DNA of 31,724 nucleotides from Flavobacteriales bacterium. GTDB lineage: Bacteria; Bacteroidota; Bacteroidia; Flavobacteriales_D; Cryomorphaceae. Each line of letters starts with the position of its first letter. Within the stretch, counting starts at the first letter, position 1. The notes under the pieces were generated by a model. The model was given only the letters and a program-made list of their open reading frames with translations. It did not search any database and was not told the origin of the DNA. A program made the position numbers and the translations under genes. The stretch covers positions 1 through 31,724 of the forward strand of contig JAIVHQ010000213.1 of assembly GCA_020200995.1 (NCBI GenBank), in the 5' to 3' direction. Shown here piece by piece: positions 8,376 to 16,335 of the stretch.

Positions 8376-9016
8376 AGTTTCAATCGGTTAAGTTTCGGCT
8401 CAATTCGCTTTTCAATGTATTCCAATCCTTTGGGAGTCGACAAGCCGCGTATTTGTTGGTTGAACATCTGTCGGTACACCTCGCTCAGGTCAAACTCCCT
8501 GATGGGGAAAAGCTTGGGCTCAAAAATGGCGTTGATCCGCGAAATCCACAGGCGGGTTGCGATTTCCACATGAATGTCGTCGCGGAACAACCCCTCGCGG
8601 ATGCCATTTGTAATGTTGTTGTAAATCACCTCGCCCGTAAAACCCTGACGGCTGTCCTGCAGCTGCATCCAGGCTTCGGGGTAAAATTTCTCAAGCTCAA
8701 GAAAAACAGAAGGGTGCACCTGCTGGATTTGTGCCAGCACGAATTGGCTGATCTCGATATTCTCGTCGATGGCGTTGAGGTTCTTCGCCACGATTTTTCG
8801 GATCTCTTCCTCTTCACGGCCGCACTCCATGCGCACACAGCTGAGCACGAGGTCGCCTTTATCGCTCACATGGCGGTAGAGGGTTTTTTTAGAAATATGC
8901 AGTTGCCCGGCGATGTCGTCCATCGTCATACCCTTGATGCCGTAAGTCATGAACAATGCAGTCACATCACTCAGGAGCTTTTCGTCCTTGGCCTTCTCTT
9001 CTCTGCTTTTTTCCAT
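8372..9016 (-). CDS. TetR/AcrR-family transcriptional regulator of the efflux operon
   Basis: A 214-residue regulator with an N-terminal helix-turn-helix: LFMTYGIKGMTMDDIAG then LHISKKTLYRHVSDKGDLV (about residues 20-60). The rest is the variable helical ligand-binding domain. TetR proteins usually repress the adjacent promoter until a ligand binds. The gene is the first of the operon and overlaps tolC by four bases (ATGA), so it probably controls itself together with the pump. I chose the ATG at 9016 (MEKSREEKAKDEK). The longer frame to 9046 would start with residues unlike the family and would overrun a TACATTTG promoter box. A candidate operator lies at 9051-9076. The reading frame of the upstream lipoprotein runs 46 bases into this gene. 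Confidence 0.9.
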   Translation of the reverse strand: MEKSREEKAKDEKLLSDVTALFMTYGIKGMTMDDIAGQLHISKKTLYRHVSDKGDLVLSCVRMECGREEEEIRKIVAKNLNAIDENIEISQFVLAQIQQVHPSVFLELEKFYPEAWMQLQDSRQGFTGEVIYNNITNGIREGLFRDDIHVEIATRLWISRINAIFEPKLFPIREFDLSEVYRQMFNQQIRGLSTPKGLEYIEKRIEPKLNRLKL

Positions 9017-10758
9017 TGCGCTGCAAATGTAGGCAAGTGAAAACACGCAGGAAACAAATTTTGTTTAAAACGTTTCTCATAAGGTTGAATGGACCCGATC
9101 AATGATGAGCGGGTGACAGAAATCGGCATTAAAAAAGTCCCGACACACTCCTGGAGCCTCACGAAATTTATCTCGCCTCTCAAAAGTCCTCCCGATTCAT
9201 TCGAGAAGTTATAATCTACTGAAAATTGAGAGTTCGCAGGGTCCCCTTCCGCTATAATTGGTAACACTGATTGATACACCTTGGTTCCTTGAAACTCGCC
9301 ATCAATAAAACCCTCACGGTACCTTACAGTGGTTCCTTCCGGAATAAAACCTGTGGCATCAATGTCCAACACGTCTGTATCTTCGAGATTGGCCACCGGT
9401 CCTTCTAACAACACTTCAAAAACCCTTTCAAAAGTTCCGTTGCCCGGCACGTTGATGCGTTGAATGGCACGAATCCGGCGGTAAGGCGCCCCAACGACAC
9501 CACCCACATCTCCACCTACGTCCAAGGCATTGGTCACGGATATCGTGTCATTATTGCCGGACATCGACAAGGCTTCATTAAAAGTGAATTGATCCAGAAA
9601 CTGTTGATTTCCCTGAACATTGTTATTTGAAATGCTCGAAACAATAAAGTATTGATCACAAGGCTCGCATTGCCCGCCACAGTCGATATCGAGCTCAAAG
9701 AGTGATTGGGTCTGCTCTCCGTCGTGGCAGGAAGGACAAAGCGGACATTCAGTGCCATCTTCTTGCGTGTACGATGGGATGGGGTAGTCCAGACAGTCTA
9801 CGTTGAGCTCAGGGCCGTTTTTAAATTCGTCAGAACAGTTGGGGCAGGGTGGGCAGTCGGGGCCTCCGCAGTCGATACCTATTTCGTCGCCGTTCATTAT
9901 GCCATCATTGCAGGTGGCATCTTCCGAGCAAAGGGTAAAGCATGGACCGCCGCAGTCAACACCTGTCTCGCCTCCGTTCACGATTCCATCGAAGCACGTG
10001 GGCGCAGGGCAATCGGGGCAGGAAGTGTTCGGGTTGTTATCGCAATCGATACCCGCTTCTACGACCAGAATATAGCCTTCATTAAGGATGTCTGTCAGTT
10101 CGATGTGGGTGTTTTGAATACCGTCACTACATGTGGGATCGGGACAAGCTTGCTGGTTAAGCGGGCATTCGGGACTTCCGCAGTCAATGCCTGTCTCCAG
10201 GCCATTTTGGATGCCGTCATTGCAATTGGGTGGGAAGGCGCAGGGTGGACAATTGGGACCACCGCAATCTACCCCTGTTTCAAAGCCGTTCATTATGCCG
10301 TCATCACAAGACGGCGGACATACAGAGTCACAAGGGAAACCGCAATCGATGCCGCGCTCCATAACGAGTCTGTACAAAATTCCGTTGGGGCTGATACCAA
10401 CGCTGTCCTGATTGAGCTCACCCGGGGTGAGGTTGGGGTCGCGCACCCAGTGGGCGTTGCGAATTCCGTCGTCGCAGGTCGCACAGGGGGGGCAGAACTC
10501 ACCTCCGCAGTCGATCCCGATCACATTGGGGTTGGTCGCGGAAACGGGGCTGAATTCTCCCTGGTTCGACTCACCATCTTCACAGGTCGGAGCACAAGCT
10601 TCACAATTCGGGCCGCCGCAGTCGATTCCGGTCTCCCCCTGGTTTTGGATTCCGTCGAAGCAAGTTTCAGGAATCAGGTTGGCTTCGTTTCTGCAACCCG
10701 TGAGCATCAATACTACTGCTGCCGCAAGAAACACAATACTGGAGATAGAAAATTTCAT
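8971..10758 (-). CDS. Cysteine-rich surface lipoprotein with ten DCGG-type repeats
   Basis: A 595-residue protein with a lipoprotein signal (MKFSISSIVF, lipobox MLTGC with Cys at 21-22). Residues about 33-370 hold ten repeats of the form C-x-DG-IQNGxETGIDCGGPxCxxC. Units 1, 4, 7 and 8 are nearly canonical. Units 2, 3, 6 and 9 carry insertions of roughly 10-30 residues between the N and the DC, and units 5 and 10 are irregular. Each unit has about four cysteines and many Asp/Asn, suggesting disulfide-stabilised, perhaps calcium-binding modules outside the cell. A C-terminal region of about 180 residues looks like a beta-sandwich. I chose the ATG at 10758, not the TTG before it. The last 35 or so residues are a shadow of tetR and its promoter region, so the native C-terminus is uncertain (possibly a frameshift near 9165). 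Function unknown; similar repeats are scattered in Bacteroidota exoproteins. Confidence 0.75.
   Translation of the reverse strand: MKFSISSIVFLAAAVVLMLTGCRNEANLIPETCFDGIQNQGETGIDCGGPNCEACAPTCEDGESNQGEFSPVSATNPNVIGIDCGGEFCPPCATCDDGIRNAHWVRDPNLTPGELNQDSVGISPNGILYRLVMERGIDCGFPCDSVCPPSCDDGIMNGFETGVDCGGPNCPPCAFPPNCNDGIQNGLETGIDCGSPECPLNQQACPDPTCSDGIQNTHIELTDILNEGYILVVEAGIDCDNNPNTSCPDCPAPTCFDGIVNGGETGVDCGGPCFTLCSEDATCNDGIMNGDEIGIDCGGPDCPPCPNCSDEFKNGPELNVDCLDYPIPSYTQEDGTECPLCPSCHDGEQTQSLFELDIDCGGQCEPCDQYFIVSSISNNNVQGNQQFLDQFTFNEALSMSGNNDTISVTNALDVGGDVGGVVGAPYRRIRAIQRINVPGNGTFERVFEVLLEGPVANLEDTDVLDIDATGFIPEGTTVRYREGFIDGEFQGTKVYQSVLPIIAEGDPANSQFSVDYNFSNESGGLLRGEINFVRLQECVGTFLMPISVTRSSLIGSIQPYEKRFKQNLFPACFHLPTFAAQWKKAEKRRPRTKSS
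9024..9031 (-). promoter_or_regulatory. -7 box for the tetR-efflux operon
   Basis: Minus-strand TACATTTG, an exact TAnnTTTG match, ends 7 bases before the tetR ATG. Transcription would begin at or within a few bases of the start codon, giving a leaderless or near-leaderless mRNA. No good -33 TTTG at the ideal distance; the nearest is 23 bases upstream. Confidence 0.5.
9051..9076. promoter_or_regulatory. Candidate TetR operator (imperfect inverted repeat)
   Basis: The 26 bases begin GAAAC and end GTTTC, with further symmetric TT/AA pairs inside and an embedded AAACGTTT. The site sits just upstream of the tetR promoter box, where autoregulating TetR proteins usually bind. Symmetry is partial (about 14 of 26 positions), so this is only a candidate. 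Confidence 0.35.
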
Positions 10759-10846
10759 CAAAGTTTCGTTCTGTTTTCTGAAGAATTGCCTGCGCGAAAA
10801 ACTCGCATTTTGAAAGGTGAAAAGTAATGAGATTTATTCAGACCGT

Positions 10847-10854
10847 CAAAAATA
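10847..10854 (-). promoter_or_regulatory. -7 box for the DCGG-repeat lipoprotein
   Basis: Minus-strand TATTTTTG matches TAnnTTTG and lies 88 bases before the ATG at 10758. No convincing -33 element at the ideal distance. It is the best promoter candidate in the 287-base divergent gap to recJ. Confidence 0.4.
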
Positions 10855-10952
10855 GTTAAACTTGTACAACTTGGGACGTCGATCGTATCCGTAAGTTGCA
10901 CAATGTTGAATTCCTAACAGGTTCTGTTCATACAATCAAGTAGCTTATTTAT

Positions 10953-11033
10953 AAAGTTCATGATCAAGTCCACGAACCAGGCCTTATGAATGAAGCCGGC
11001 ATGAAAATGTACTTTATGGACAGACATCAATTA
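10953..11033 (+). repeat. Interspersed repeat, copy A (upstream of recJ)
   Basis: The unit runs AAAGTTCATGATCAAGTCC, then a variable part, then GGCATGAAAATGTACTTTAT and GGACAGACATCAATTA. The conserved end (10998-11030) matches copy B at 20111-20143 in about 28 of 33 bases and copy C near 20266-20294. It ends only 13 bases before the recJ ATG, so it forms most of the recJ leader. Confidence 0.65.
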
Positions 11034-11045
11034 AACGCCTAGATA

Positions 11046-12800
11046 ATGCAACACCAAGAAGAAGCCCTTAAATTAGTGCCCGAATGGACCGACCCGCCTT
11101 CGTGTGCACCCGAAAACCTCAAAGCCCTCATGAACGAGGTCAAAGGCCTCCACCCGATCGTGGCCCGCATCCTCTACAACAGAGGTTACCGCAATTTCGC
11201 AGCTGTGCGCAGTTTTATGCGCCCCGCTGAGAATGCCTCTACAAACATTCCCGAAATGAAGGGAATGAAAACTGCAGTGTCGCGCATTGGAACGGCTGTT
11301 CGAAACGACGAGAAAATTCTGGTCTACGGCGACTACGACGTAGACGGCACCTGCTCTACGGCCGTGATGTACACTTTTTTGAAATCCCTGAAAGCCAAAG
11401 TCGAATACTACAATCCCGACCGGTATGCGGAGGGTTACGGCATCAGCAAAGCGGGAGTCGAGTACGCGGCACATGAAGGCTTTGGGCTGGTCATTGCCTT
11501 GGATTGCGGAATTGCCGCTGTAGATCGGATCGCCGAAGCTAAAAATCTCGGCGTCGACTTTATCGTGTGCGACCACCACATGCCCGGAGAGGTGCTTCCT
11601 CCCGCGGTGGCTATACTCAATCCCAAGCAGAAAGACTGCGCCCTTTACGGAGAAGAACTTTGCGGATGTGGTGTGGCTTTCCTGCTCATCCGAGCGCTTT
11701 GCAGGCACTTCAACCTCAACGAGGAGCACTGGAAGGCAGCCCTGCCCCTGGTCGCCGTGGCAACGTGTTGCGACATTGTAGACCTCACGGGGCTCAACCG
11801 ATCTCTGGTAATGACAGGACTGCAATTGCTCAACAAAACACCTCCACCCGGCATCAGCGCAATGCTGAAAAAAGCTGCCTATGCCGGCACACTCGACGTA
11901 TCGGATGTGGTGTTCAAGATCGGCCCGCGCATCAATGCAGCCGGCAGGCTGGCCCACGCCAGGGAGGCGGTACAGCTGCTTACGCAAAAAGACGTGCCCT
12001 CGGCCATGCCTTTTGCCGAAAGGCTGGAAGAACTCAACCGCGAACGCCGCATCCTCGATAAAGAAGTGACCGCCCTGGCCGTAGACCTCATGCGCGATTA
12101 CGACCCCGACCTCACCGCGAGTGCCACTGTCGTGAAAAGTGACGGCTGGCACAAAGGGGTGATCGGCATCACTGCGTCGCGGCTCACGGAAGTGTGCTAC
12201 CGGCCCACCGTGGTTTTTACCGAAATCGACGGTATGCTCACGGGCAGCGCGCGCAGCATCGAGGGTTTCGACCTTTTTAAGGCAGTGAAAGACTGCGCCG
12301 AACTCCTGACCAACTACGGCGGGCACCGATCGGCGGCGGGAATGAGCCTGAAAGCAGAAAATTTTGAAGCCTTTCGCTCCATGTTCGAAGCGGCCGTGGC
12401 CCGCGGAATGGGCGACCTCACCAGGCGTCCCAAGCTCTACATCGACGTGGAAGCCGACTTCGAAGACTGGCACGACGAGCACTTTAAGGGTTTTTTCAAC
12501 CAGCTCAACAGGCTAAAACCCTACGGCCCCAAAAACAGGGAACCCGTATTCGCCACAAGGCGCTGCTCTGCAGCCGATGTACGCGTGGTGGGCACAGAAC
12601 ACCTCAAGTTTAAAGTATATCAGGAGGGGTCGAAGGCAGGCCGCTTTCCCGTGATCGCCTTCAGGTGCGCCGATCTCTACGACCGCCTCGTGTCGGGCGC
12701 CCGATTCGATATGGCCTATACGGTGGGCAGCAACCACTGGAACGGGGTGACGAGCTTCCAACTGGAAGCCAAAGACATCACGAATCTTTCGGAGGATTGA
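11046..12800 (+). CDS. recJ: Single-stranded-DNA-specific 5'-3' exonuclease RecJ
   Basis: RecJ degrades single-stranded DNA 5' to 3' with Mn/Mg and acts in recombination and mismatch/base-excision repair. The 584-residue protein carries the DHH phosphoesterase motifs: VYGDYDVDG (93-101), LDCGIAAVDR (152-161), the DHH signature in VCDHHMPGE (174-182), and GPRINAAGR (293-301). The DHHA1 domain has GWHKGVIGITASRL and the nucleic-acid-binding GGHRSAAGMSL near 430-440, followed by a C-terminal OB-like region. Length and motifs are complete. The ATG at 11046 fits the family start. The 3' end overlaps the convergent mscS gene by 23 bases, leaving no room for a terminator between them. Confidence 0.96.
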   Translation: MQHQEEALKLVPEWTDPPSCAPENLKALMNEVKGLHPIVARILYNRGYRNFAAVRSFMRPAENASTNIPEMKGMKTAVSRIGTAVRNDEKILVYGDYDVDGTCSTAVMYTFLKSLKAKVEYYNPDRYAEGYGISKAGVEYAAHEGFGLVIALDCGIAAVDRIAEAKNLGVDFIVCDHHMPGEVLPPAVAILNPKQKDCALYGEELCGCGVAFLLIRALCRHFNLNEEHWKAALPLVAVATCCDIVDLTGLNRSLVMTGLQLLNKTPPPGISAMLKKAAYAGTLDVSDVVFKIGPRINAAGRLAHAREAVQLLTQKDVPSAMPFAERLEELNRERRILDKEVTALAVDLMRDYDPDLTASATVVKSDGWHKGVIGITASRLTEVCYRPTVVFTEIDGMLTGSARSIEGFDLFKAVKDCAELLTNYGGHRSAAGMSLKAENFEAFRSMFEAAVARGMGDLTRRPKLYIDVEADFEDWHDEHFKGFFNQLNRLKPYGPKNREPVFATRRCSAADVRVVGTEHLKFKVYQEGSKAGRFPVIAFRCADLYDRLVSGARFDMAYTVGSNHWNGVTSFQLEAKDITNLSED

Positions 12801-13914
12801 TAAATGGCGCTTCTCCCCCTGCATTCGACTGCGGAGGGTTGATGAAATGCAGGTCGCGCTGAGGCCATGGCACGGTGATTCCGTTTTCGCGAAACTGCTT
12901 GTCGATGTCAAACCTGATTTCGCTGAGCAGGGTCTCGACTACCCACGTTTTTCGCGCCCAGAAATAGACGCTAAACTGGAGGCCGTTGTCGCCGAAATCT
13001 TCAAACCGAACAATGATTTCCCTGTTTTTACTCACGTCGGGGTGGCGCAAGGCACATCCGTAGAGGATCTCCTTGACAAGGGCTGTATCGCTGCCGAACT
13101 TCACCCGCACCACGATATTGAATCGGGTGAGTTCCGAGCCGTGGCTCCAGTTTACCACCTTCTCTCCCACGAGATTTGAGTTGGGGATGATGATGTACTT
13201 CCCGTCTCGAGTAAGGACCTTGGACGTTCGAATATCAATCTGCTGCACCCTGGCCACAAGTCCGTTTACTTCAATGACATCACCCACCTTCACAGGACCT
13301 TCAAAGAGGATGACCAAGCCGGCCACGAGGTCATAAAACAGGTATTGCAAACCGAAACCGATACCCACCAACAAGGCCCCTAGACCTGTGAGAATTAGTT
13401 TTATATCAATCCCGATGCTGGTGAGCCCCATCAGGAAGGCAAAACCGTAGAGGCCATACTTGGTAAGCTTGAAAATGGTGTACTCCTTGCCCTCGTCGAT
13501 CCAGCTCTTCTTGGAAAAATTCTTGCGCAAAACCAAGAAGATCAACCTGGACAAAATTCTTGCAAAAATGATTATAATTATGAGAATAAGAATTTTACCA
13601 ATTGTAATATTGACCTTCTCAAACTTGATTACCTGATAGGTCAACAGCCATTCAAGCAGCTCCTGAAGACCCAAAACAGTAATCAGCGTAACCAGGGAAA
13701 TAATTCGAATCGCAGCCCTACCCACACGCAACAGGATGCCCTCCTTCTCTTTGTCAAACACATCCAGCGAGCGCACCTGCTTATGTACAAACCCCTTGTA
13801 AAGCCTAAGCAGTAAACGTGTCAGAACGATAATCAACACAAACAGGAGCAGCTTACCAATGGTAAGCTCAAAAACTTCTGTGCTGAAAATGGGGAAATTA
13901 AAAAATACTTGCAT
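12778..13914 (-). CDS. MscS-family mechanosensitive ion channel
   Basis: A 378-residue inner-membrane protein. Hydrophobic helices lie near 18-37, 70-95 and 103-130, and further helices at 155-180 and 185-215. The pore-lining segment GLGALLVGIGFGLQYLFYDL is rich in Gly and Ala, as in MscS TM3. After it comes the beta domain: ILFEGPVKVGDVIEVNG, RTSKVLTRDGKYIIIPNS and VVNWSHG, all signature MscS segments, then an alpha/beta vestibule domain ending FRENGITVPWPQRDLHF. Such channels release solutes upon hypo-osmotic shock. It is the last gene of the leftward operon, 22 bases after dnaG, and overlaps the recJ 3' end by 23 bases. It has more N-terminal helices than E. coli MscS (286 residues). Confidence 0.93.
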   Translation of the reverse strand: MQVFFNFPIFSTEVFELTIGKLLLFVLIIVLTRLLLRLYKGFVHKQVRSLDVFDKEKEGILLRVGRAAIRIISLVTLITVLGLQELLEWLLTYQVIKFEKVNITIGKILILIIIIIFARILSRLIFLVLRKNFSKKSWIDEGKEYTIFKLTKYGLYGFAFLMGLTSIGIDIKLILTGLGALLVGIGFGLQYLFYDLVAGLVILFEGPVKVGDVIEVNGLVARVQQIDIRTSKVLTRDGKYIIIPNSNLVGEKVVNWSHGSELTRFNIVVRVKFGSDTALVKEILYGCALRHPDVSKNREIIVRFEDFGDNGLQFSVYFWARKTWVVETLLSEIRFDIDKQFRENGITVPWPQRDLHFINPPQSNAGGEAPFINPPKDS

Positions 13915-13936
13915 CGGGTGGTTGAAATGTACGCAT

Positions 13937-15904
13937 TCAGAGAATAACCGTGCCGAAGTAATTACTCAATTGCGACTTGAGCGAGTTGAGGCGCATCTTC
14001 TCCTGTATGAGCAAAGTTAATTCTTCTTCTTTACCATCCTTATCGGCAGCCGATTCTTTTAACTTGCCATCAAGATCCTTAATAAGATTGAGCACCTGCT
14101 GCAGCTTGATGCGGATGAGGGGGTCGCAGGCCGTGCGCTTGAGGTGCTCGGCCTCCGACTCGGTAAAAATCCGGTGCTTGGCTTCCCAATTTTCGCTCAG
14201 GGTGTGGGGCTCGGCCACCAATTCGGCCACGGCAGCGCTCAGAATGTGGTCTTTCACAAAATCCGACACTTCGGGAAAAGAGCCCAGAACGGTGTACTTG
14301 TCGCGAAAAATTTGGATCACCTGCGAAAATGCCTCGGAAGTGAAGTTGATCCCGTCAAGAGAGAGCTCGTGGAGCATGTACTCGGCCACGGGCAGGATGA
14401 TCTCTTCCCCTTTGCTGTCGTCTGTTTCGAGTTCGAGCTTCATCTCGGCATTGCCGTGCACGAGAAGCACCCGCATGATTTCCTTCTCCTTGATGAGCTG
14501 CGCCTCGGGGCCGTCCTTTTCCGGCAGAGACTGCTGTGCCAACTGCGCCGCGAGGCCGGGCGCCTCATAATCATCTTCGCGGTCGTAAGATCGCTTTCGG
14601 TTTTTTTGGCGGAGTATTTTGTTGATTTCAGTGTGTAGAACCTGAGGCGCAATGTTGAGTTCCTTGCCTGCCTTTTCGACGTATACACTTCGGCTGATCT
14701 GATCGGAAATCAGGGCCATGCTCTCCACCAGTCGGCGCAGGGCAGCGGTTTTGGCCGCCGGGTCGGTTTTCTTTTCCTCCGGAAGGAGCACCTGAATGAA
14801 GAAGTCGATGAAATCCTTAGACTCATTCTGAAGGTAGTCCTCCAACACTTCGCGGGTTACCGAGCGGGCGTAGCTGTCGGGGTCGTGGCCGTCGGGAAAG
14901 AGGACCACCTTAACCTGCATACCCTCCTGCAGCAGCAGGTCGATACCACGCATGGCCGCCTTTACCCCCGCGCTGTCGCCGTCGTAGAGCACAGACACGT
15001 TTTTGGTGTAACGCTTGATGAGCTTGATCTGGTCTTCCGTAAGTGATGTACCCGAAGAGGCCACGGCGTATTCCACTCCCGCCTGGTGCAGGGAAATGAC
15101 GTCGGTGTAGCCCTCGGTGAGCAGGCAGAGGTCTTTTTGGATGATGGAGCGCTTTCCCTCAAAAAGGCCGTAGAGCACCTTGCTCTTGTTGTAGAGCTCA
15201 CTCTCGGGCGAGTTGAGGTACTTCACCTTGTTGTCGCTTTTGAGCGTGCGCCCGGCAAATGCGATGGTGCGCCCGCTCACATTGCGGATGGGAAAGATGA
15301 CGCGTCCGCGGAAGAAATCGTACTTCCCGTAATTGCCTTCTTTTACCAGGCCGAGTTTGAGCAAATGGTCTTCATTGTGTCCCGCTTCGAGGGCTGCCTT
15401 GAGAAAAGCGTTGTTATCGTCAAAGGCGTAGCCCAGACCAAAGGTTTTGATGGTGGGGTCGGTAAATTGGCGTTCGCGAAAATAGCTGAGTCCGATCTGC
15501 TTGCCCTCGGTGCTTTCCCAAAGATTTTTTTCAAAATGCTCGAAGGCAAAATTGTTGACCGCCGCCAGGCTCTCACGCAGGCTCACCTCCTCGCCATCGG
15601 GCTTGTTTTCGCCGGTTTCTTCCACCTCAATCCCATACTTGGCGGCGATGTATTTAAGGGCCTCGGGGTAGGTCATGCTCTCGAGCTCCATGAGGAAGGT
15701 CACGGCATTGCCGCCCTTCCCGGAGCTGAAGTCTTTGAAAATATTCTTGGACGGAGAGACGAAAAAAGAGGGAGTCTTCTCGTTACCCCAAGGGCTCAGC
15801 CCCTTAAGGTTAGAACCCGCCTTTTTAAGCTGCACGAATTCACCGACGATGTCTTCTACCCTGACTTCGTCAAAAATGCGGTCTATGGTCTGCTGTGAGA
15901 TCAA
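13937..15904 (-). CDS. dnaG: DNA primase DnaG (zinc-ligand-free, flavobacterial type)
   Basis: DnaG makes RNA primers for replication and works with the replicative helicase. The 655-residue protein has an N-terminal CHC2-like domain, a TOPRIM core with EGYTDVISLHQAG and the metal-binding YDGDSAGVKAAMRG, and a C-terminal helicase-interaction region. The zinc-finger ligands of classical DnaG (CxxH...CxxC) are replaced by S37, G40, D58 and S61 in GLSPWGNEKTPSF and FKDFSSGKGG. As I recall, Flavobacteriia share this loss. The start is a TTG at 15904: it gives MISQQTIDRIF, the usual family start, and no ATG lies nearby. The TTG overlaps the TGA of the upstream lipoprotein gene, so translation is probably coupled. 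mscS follows after 22 bases. Confidence 0.94.
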   Translation of the reverse strand: MISQQTIDRIFDEVRVEDIVGEFVQLKKAGSNLKGLSPWGNEKTPSFFVSPSKNIFKDFSSGKGGNAVTFLMELESMTYPEALKYIAAKYGIEVEETGENKPDGEEVSLRESLAAVNNFAFEHFEKNLWESTEGKQIGLSYFRERQFTDPTIKTFGLGYAFDDNNAFLKAALEAGHNEDHLLKLGLVKEGNYGKYDFFRGRVIFPIRNVSGRTIAFAGRTLKSDNKVKYLNSPESELYNKSKVLYGLFEGKRSIIQKDLCLLTEGYTDVISLHQAGVEYAVASSGTSLTEDQIKLIKRYTKNVSVLYDGDSAGVKAAMRGIDLLLQEGMQVKVVLFPDGHDPDSYARSVTREVLEDYLQNESKDFIDFFIQVLLPEEKKTDPAAKTAALRRLVESMALISDQISRSVYVEKAGKELNIAPQVLHTEINKILRQKNRKRSYDREDDYEAPGLAAQLAQQSLPEKDGPEAQLIKEKEIMRVLLVHGNAEMKLELETDDSKGEEIILPVAEYMLHELSLDGINFTSEAFSQVIQIFRDKYTVLGSFPEVSDFVKDHILSAAVAELVAEPHTLSENWEAKHRIFTESEAEHLKRTACDPLIRIKLQQVLNLIKDLDGKLKESAADKDGKEEELTLLIQEKMRLNSLKSQLSNYFGTVIL

Positions 15905-16332
15905 TACTTCTTGAGCATTTCGCGGTACAGCGAGTCGGCACCTTGCCGGTCCACTTCCATGTCAAGGCGCATCAACACGGCGCCTGTGGTGTCGTAAAAA
16001 ACCCACTTACCGCTGCGCACGTCATCGTGGTAAAACCCGTCGTAGCGCATCATCCCGTTTGGAAAATAAGCGACGGTGGGGCCTTCCTTCACCCCTTCCT
16101 TAAAAGTGGTTTCGCTCCAGCGCAATCCGTCGGGATAGAAGCTCTCCCAGCGGCCGGTGCGCTTCCCGTCTACGGTGGTGCCCTTCTTGCTCACCATACC
16201 GTTGTCGTGGTATTCCACCACCTTCACCACTTCGGATTCCTTTTCCTCTGATTTTTCAGCGCTTCCCGTGCAGGAAATAAAAATCACCGTGAGCAGGGCC
16301 GCTGCGGCTTTGAAATTTACTGACATAGTCAT
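15901..16332 (-). CDS. Small MORN-like (YwqK-type) repeat lipoprotein
   Basis: A 143-residue protein with a lipoprotein signal (lipobox VIFISC, Cys21). The body has about four short beta-hairpin repeats of the form YHDNGMVSKKGTTVDGKRTG, WESFYPDGLRWSETTFKEG, AYFPNGMMRYDGFYHDDVR and WVFYDTTGAVLMRLD. This is the YwqK/MORN_2 toxin-antitoxin-repeat fold often found in Bacteroidota exported proteins. The exact role is unknown; no enzyme motif is visible. It begins 3 bases after the polyprenyl synthase stop, and its TGA overlaps the TTG start of dnaG, so it may mainly affect dnaG through translational coupling. An alternative start is the ATG at 16326. Confidence 0.75.
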   Translation of the reverse strand: MTMSVNFKAAAALLTVIFISCTGSAEKSEEKESEVVKVVEYHDNGMVSKKGTTVDGKRTGRWESFYPDGLRWSETTFKEGVKEGPTVAYFPNGMMRYDGFYHDDVRSGKWVFYDTTGAVLMRLDMEVDRQGADSLYREMLKKY

Positions 16333-16335
16333 TCC

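Noticed and set aside
9706..10827. 373-codon plus-strand open frame
   Set aside because: It is antisense to the repeated DCGG units. Its own repetition only mirrors the periodic coding sequence on the other strand, and it runs past the lipoprotein start.
11073..12482. 469-codon minus-strand open frame
   Set aside because: It is antisense to recJ, whose DHH motifs are intact; composition is shadow-like.
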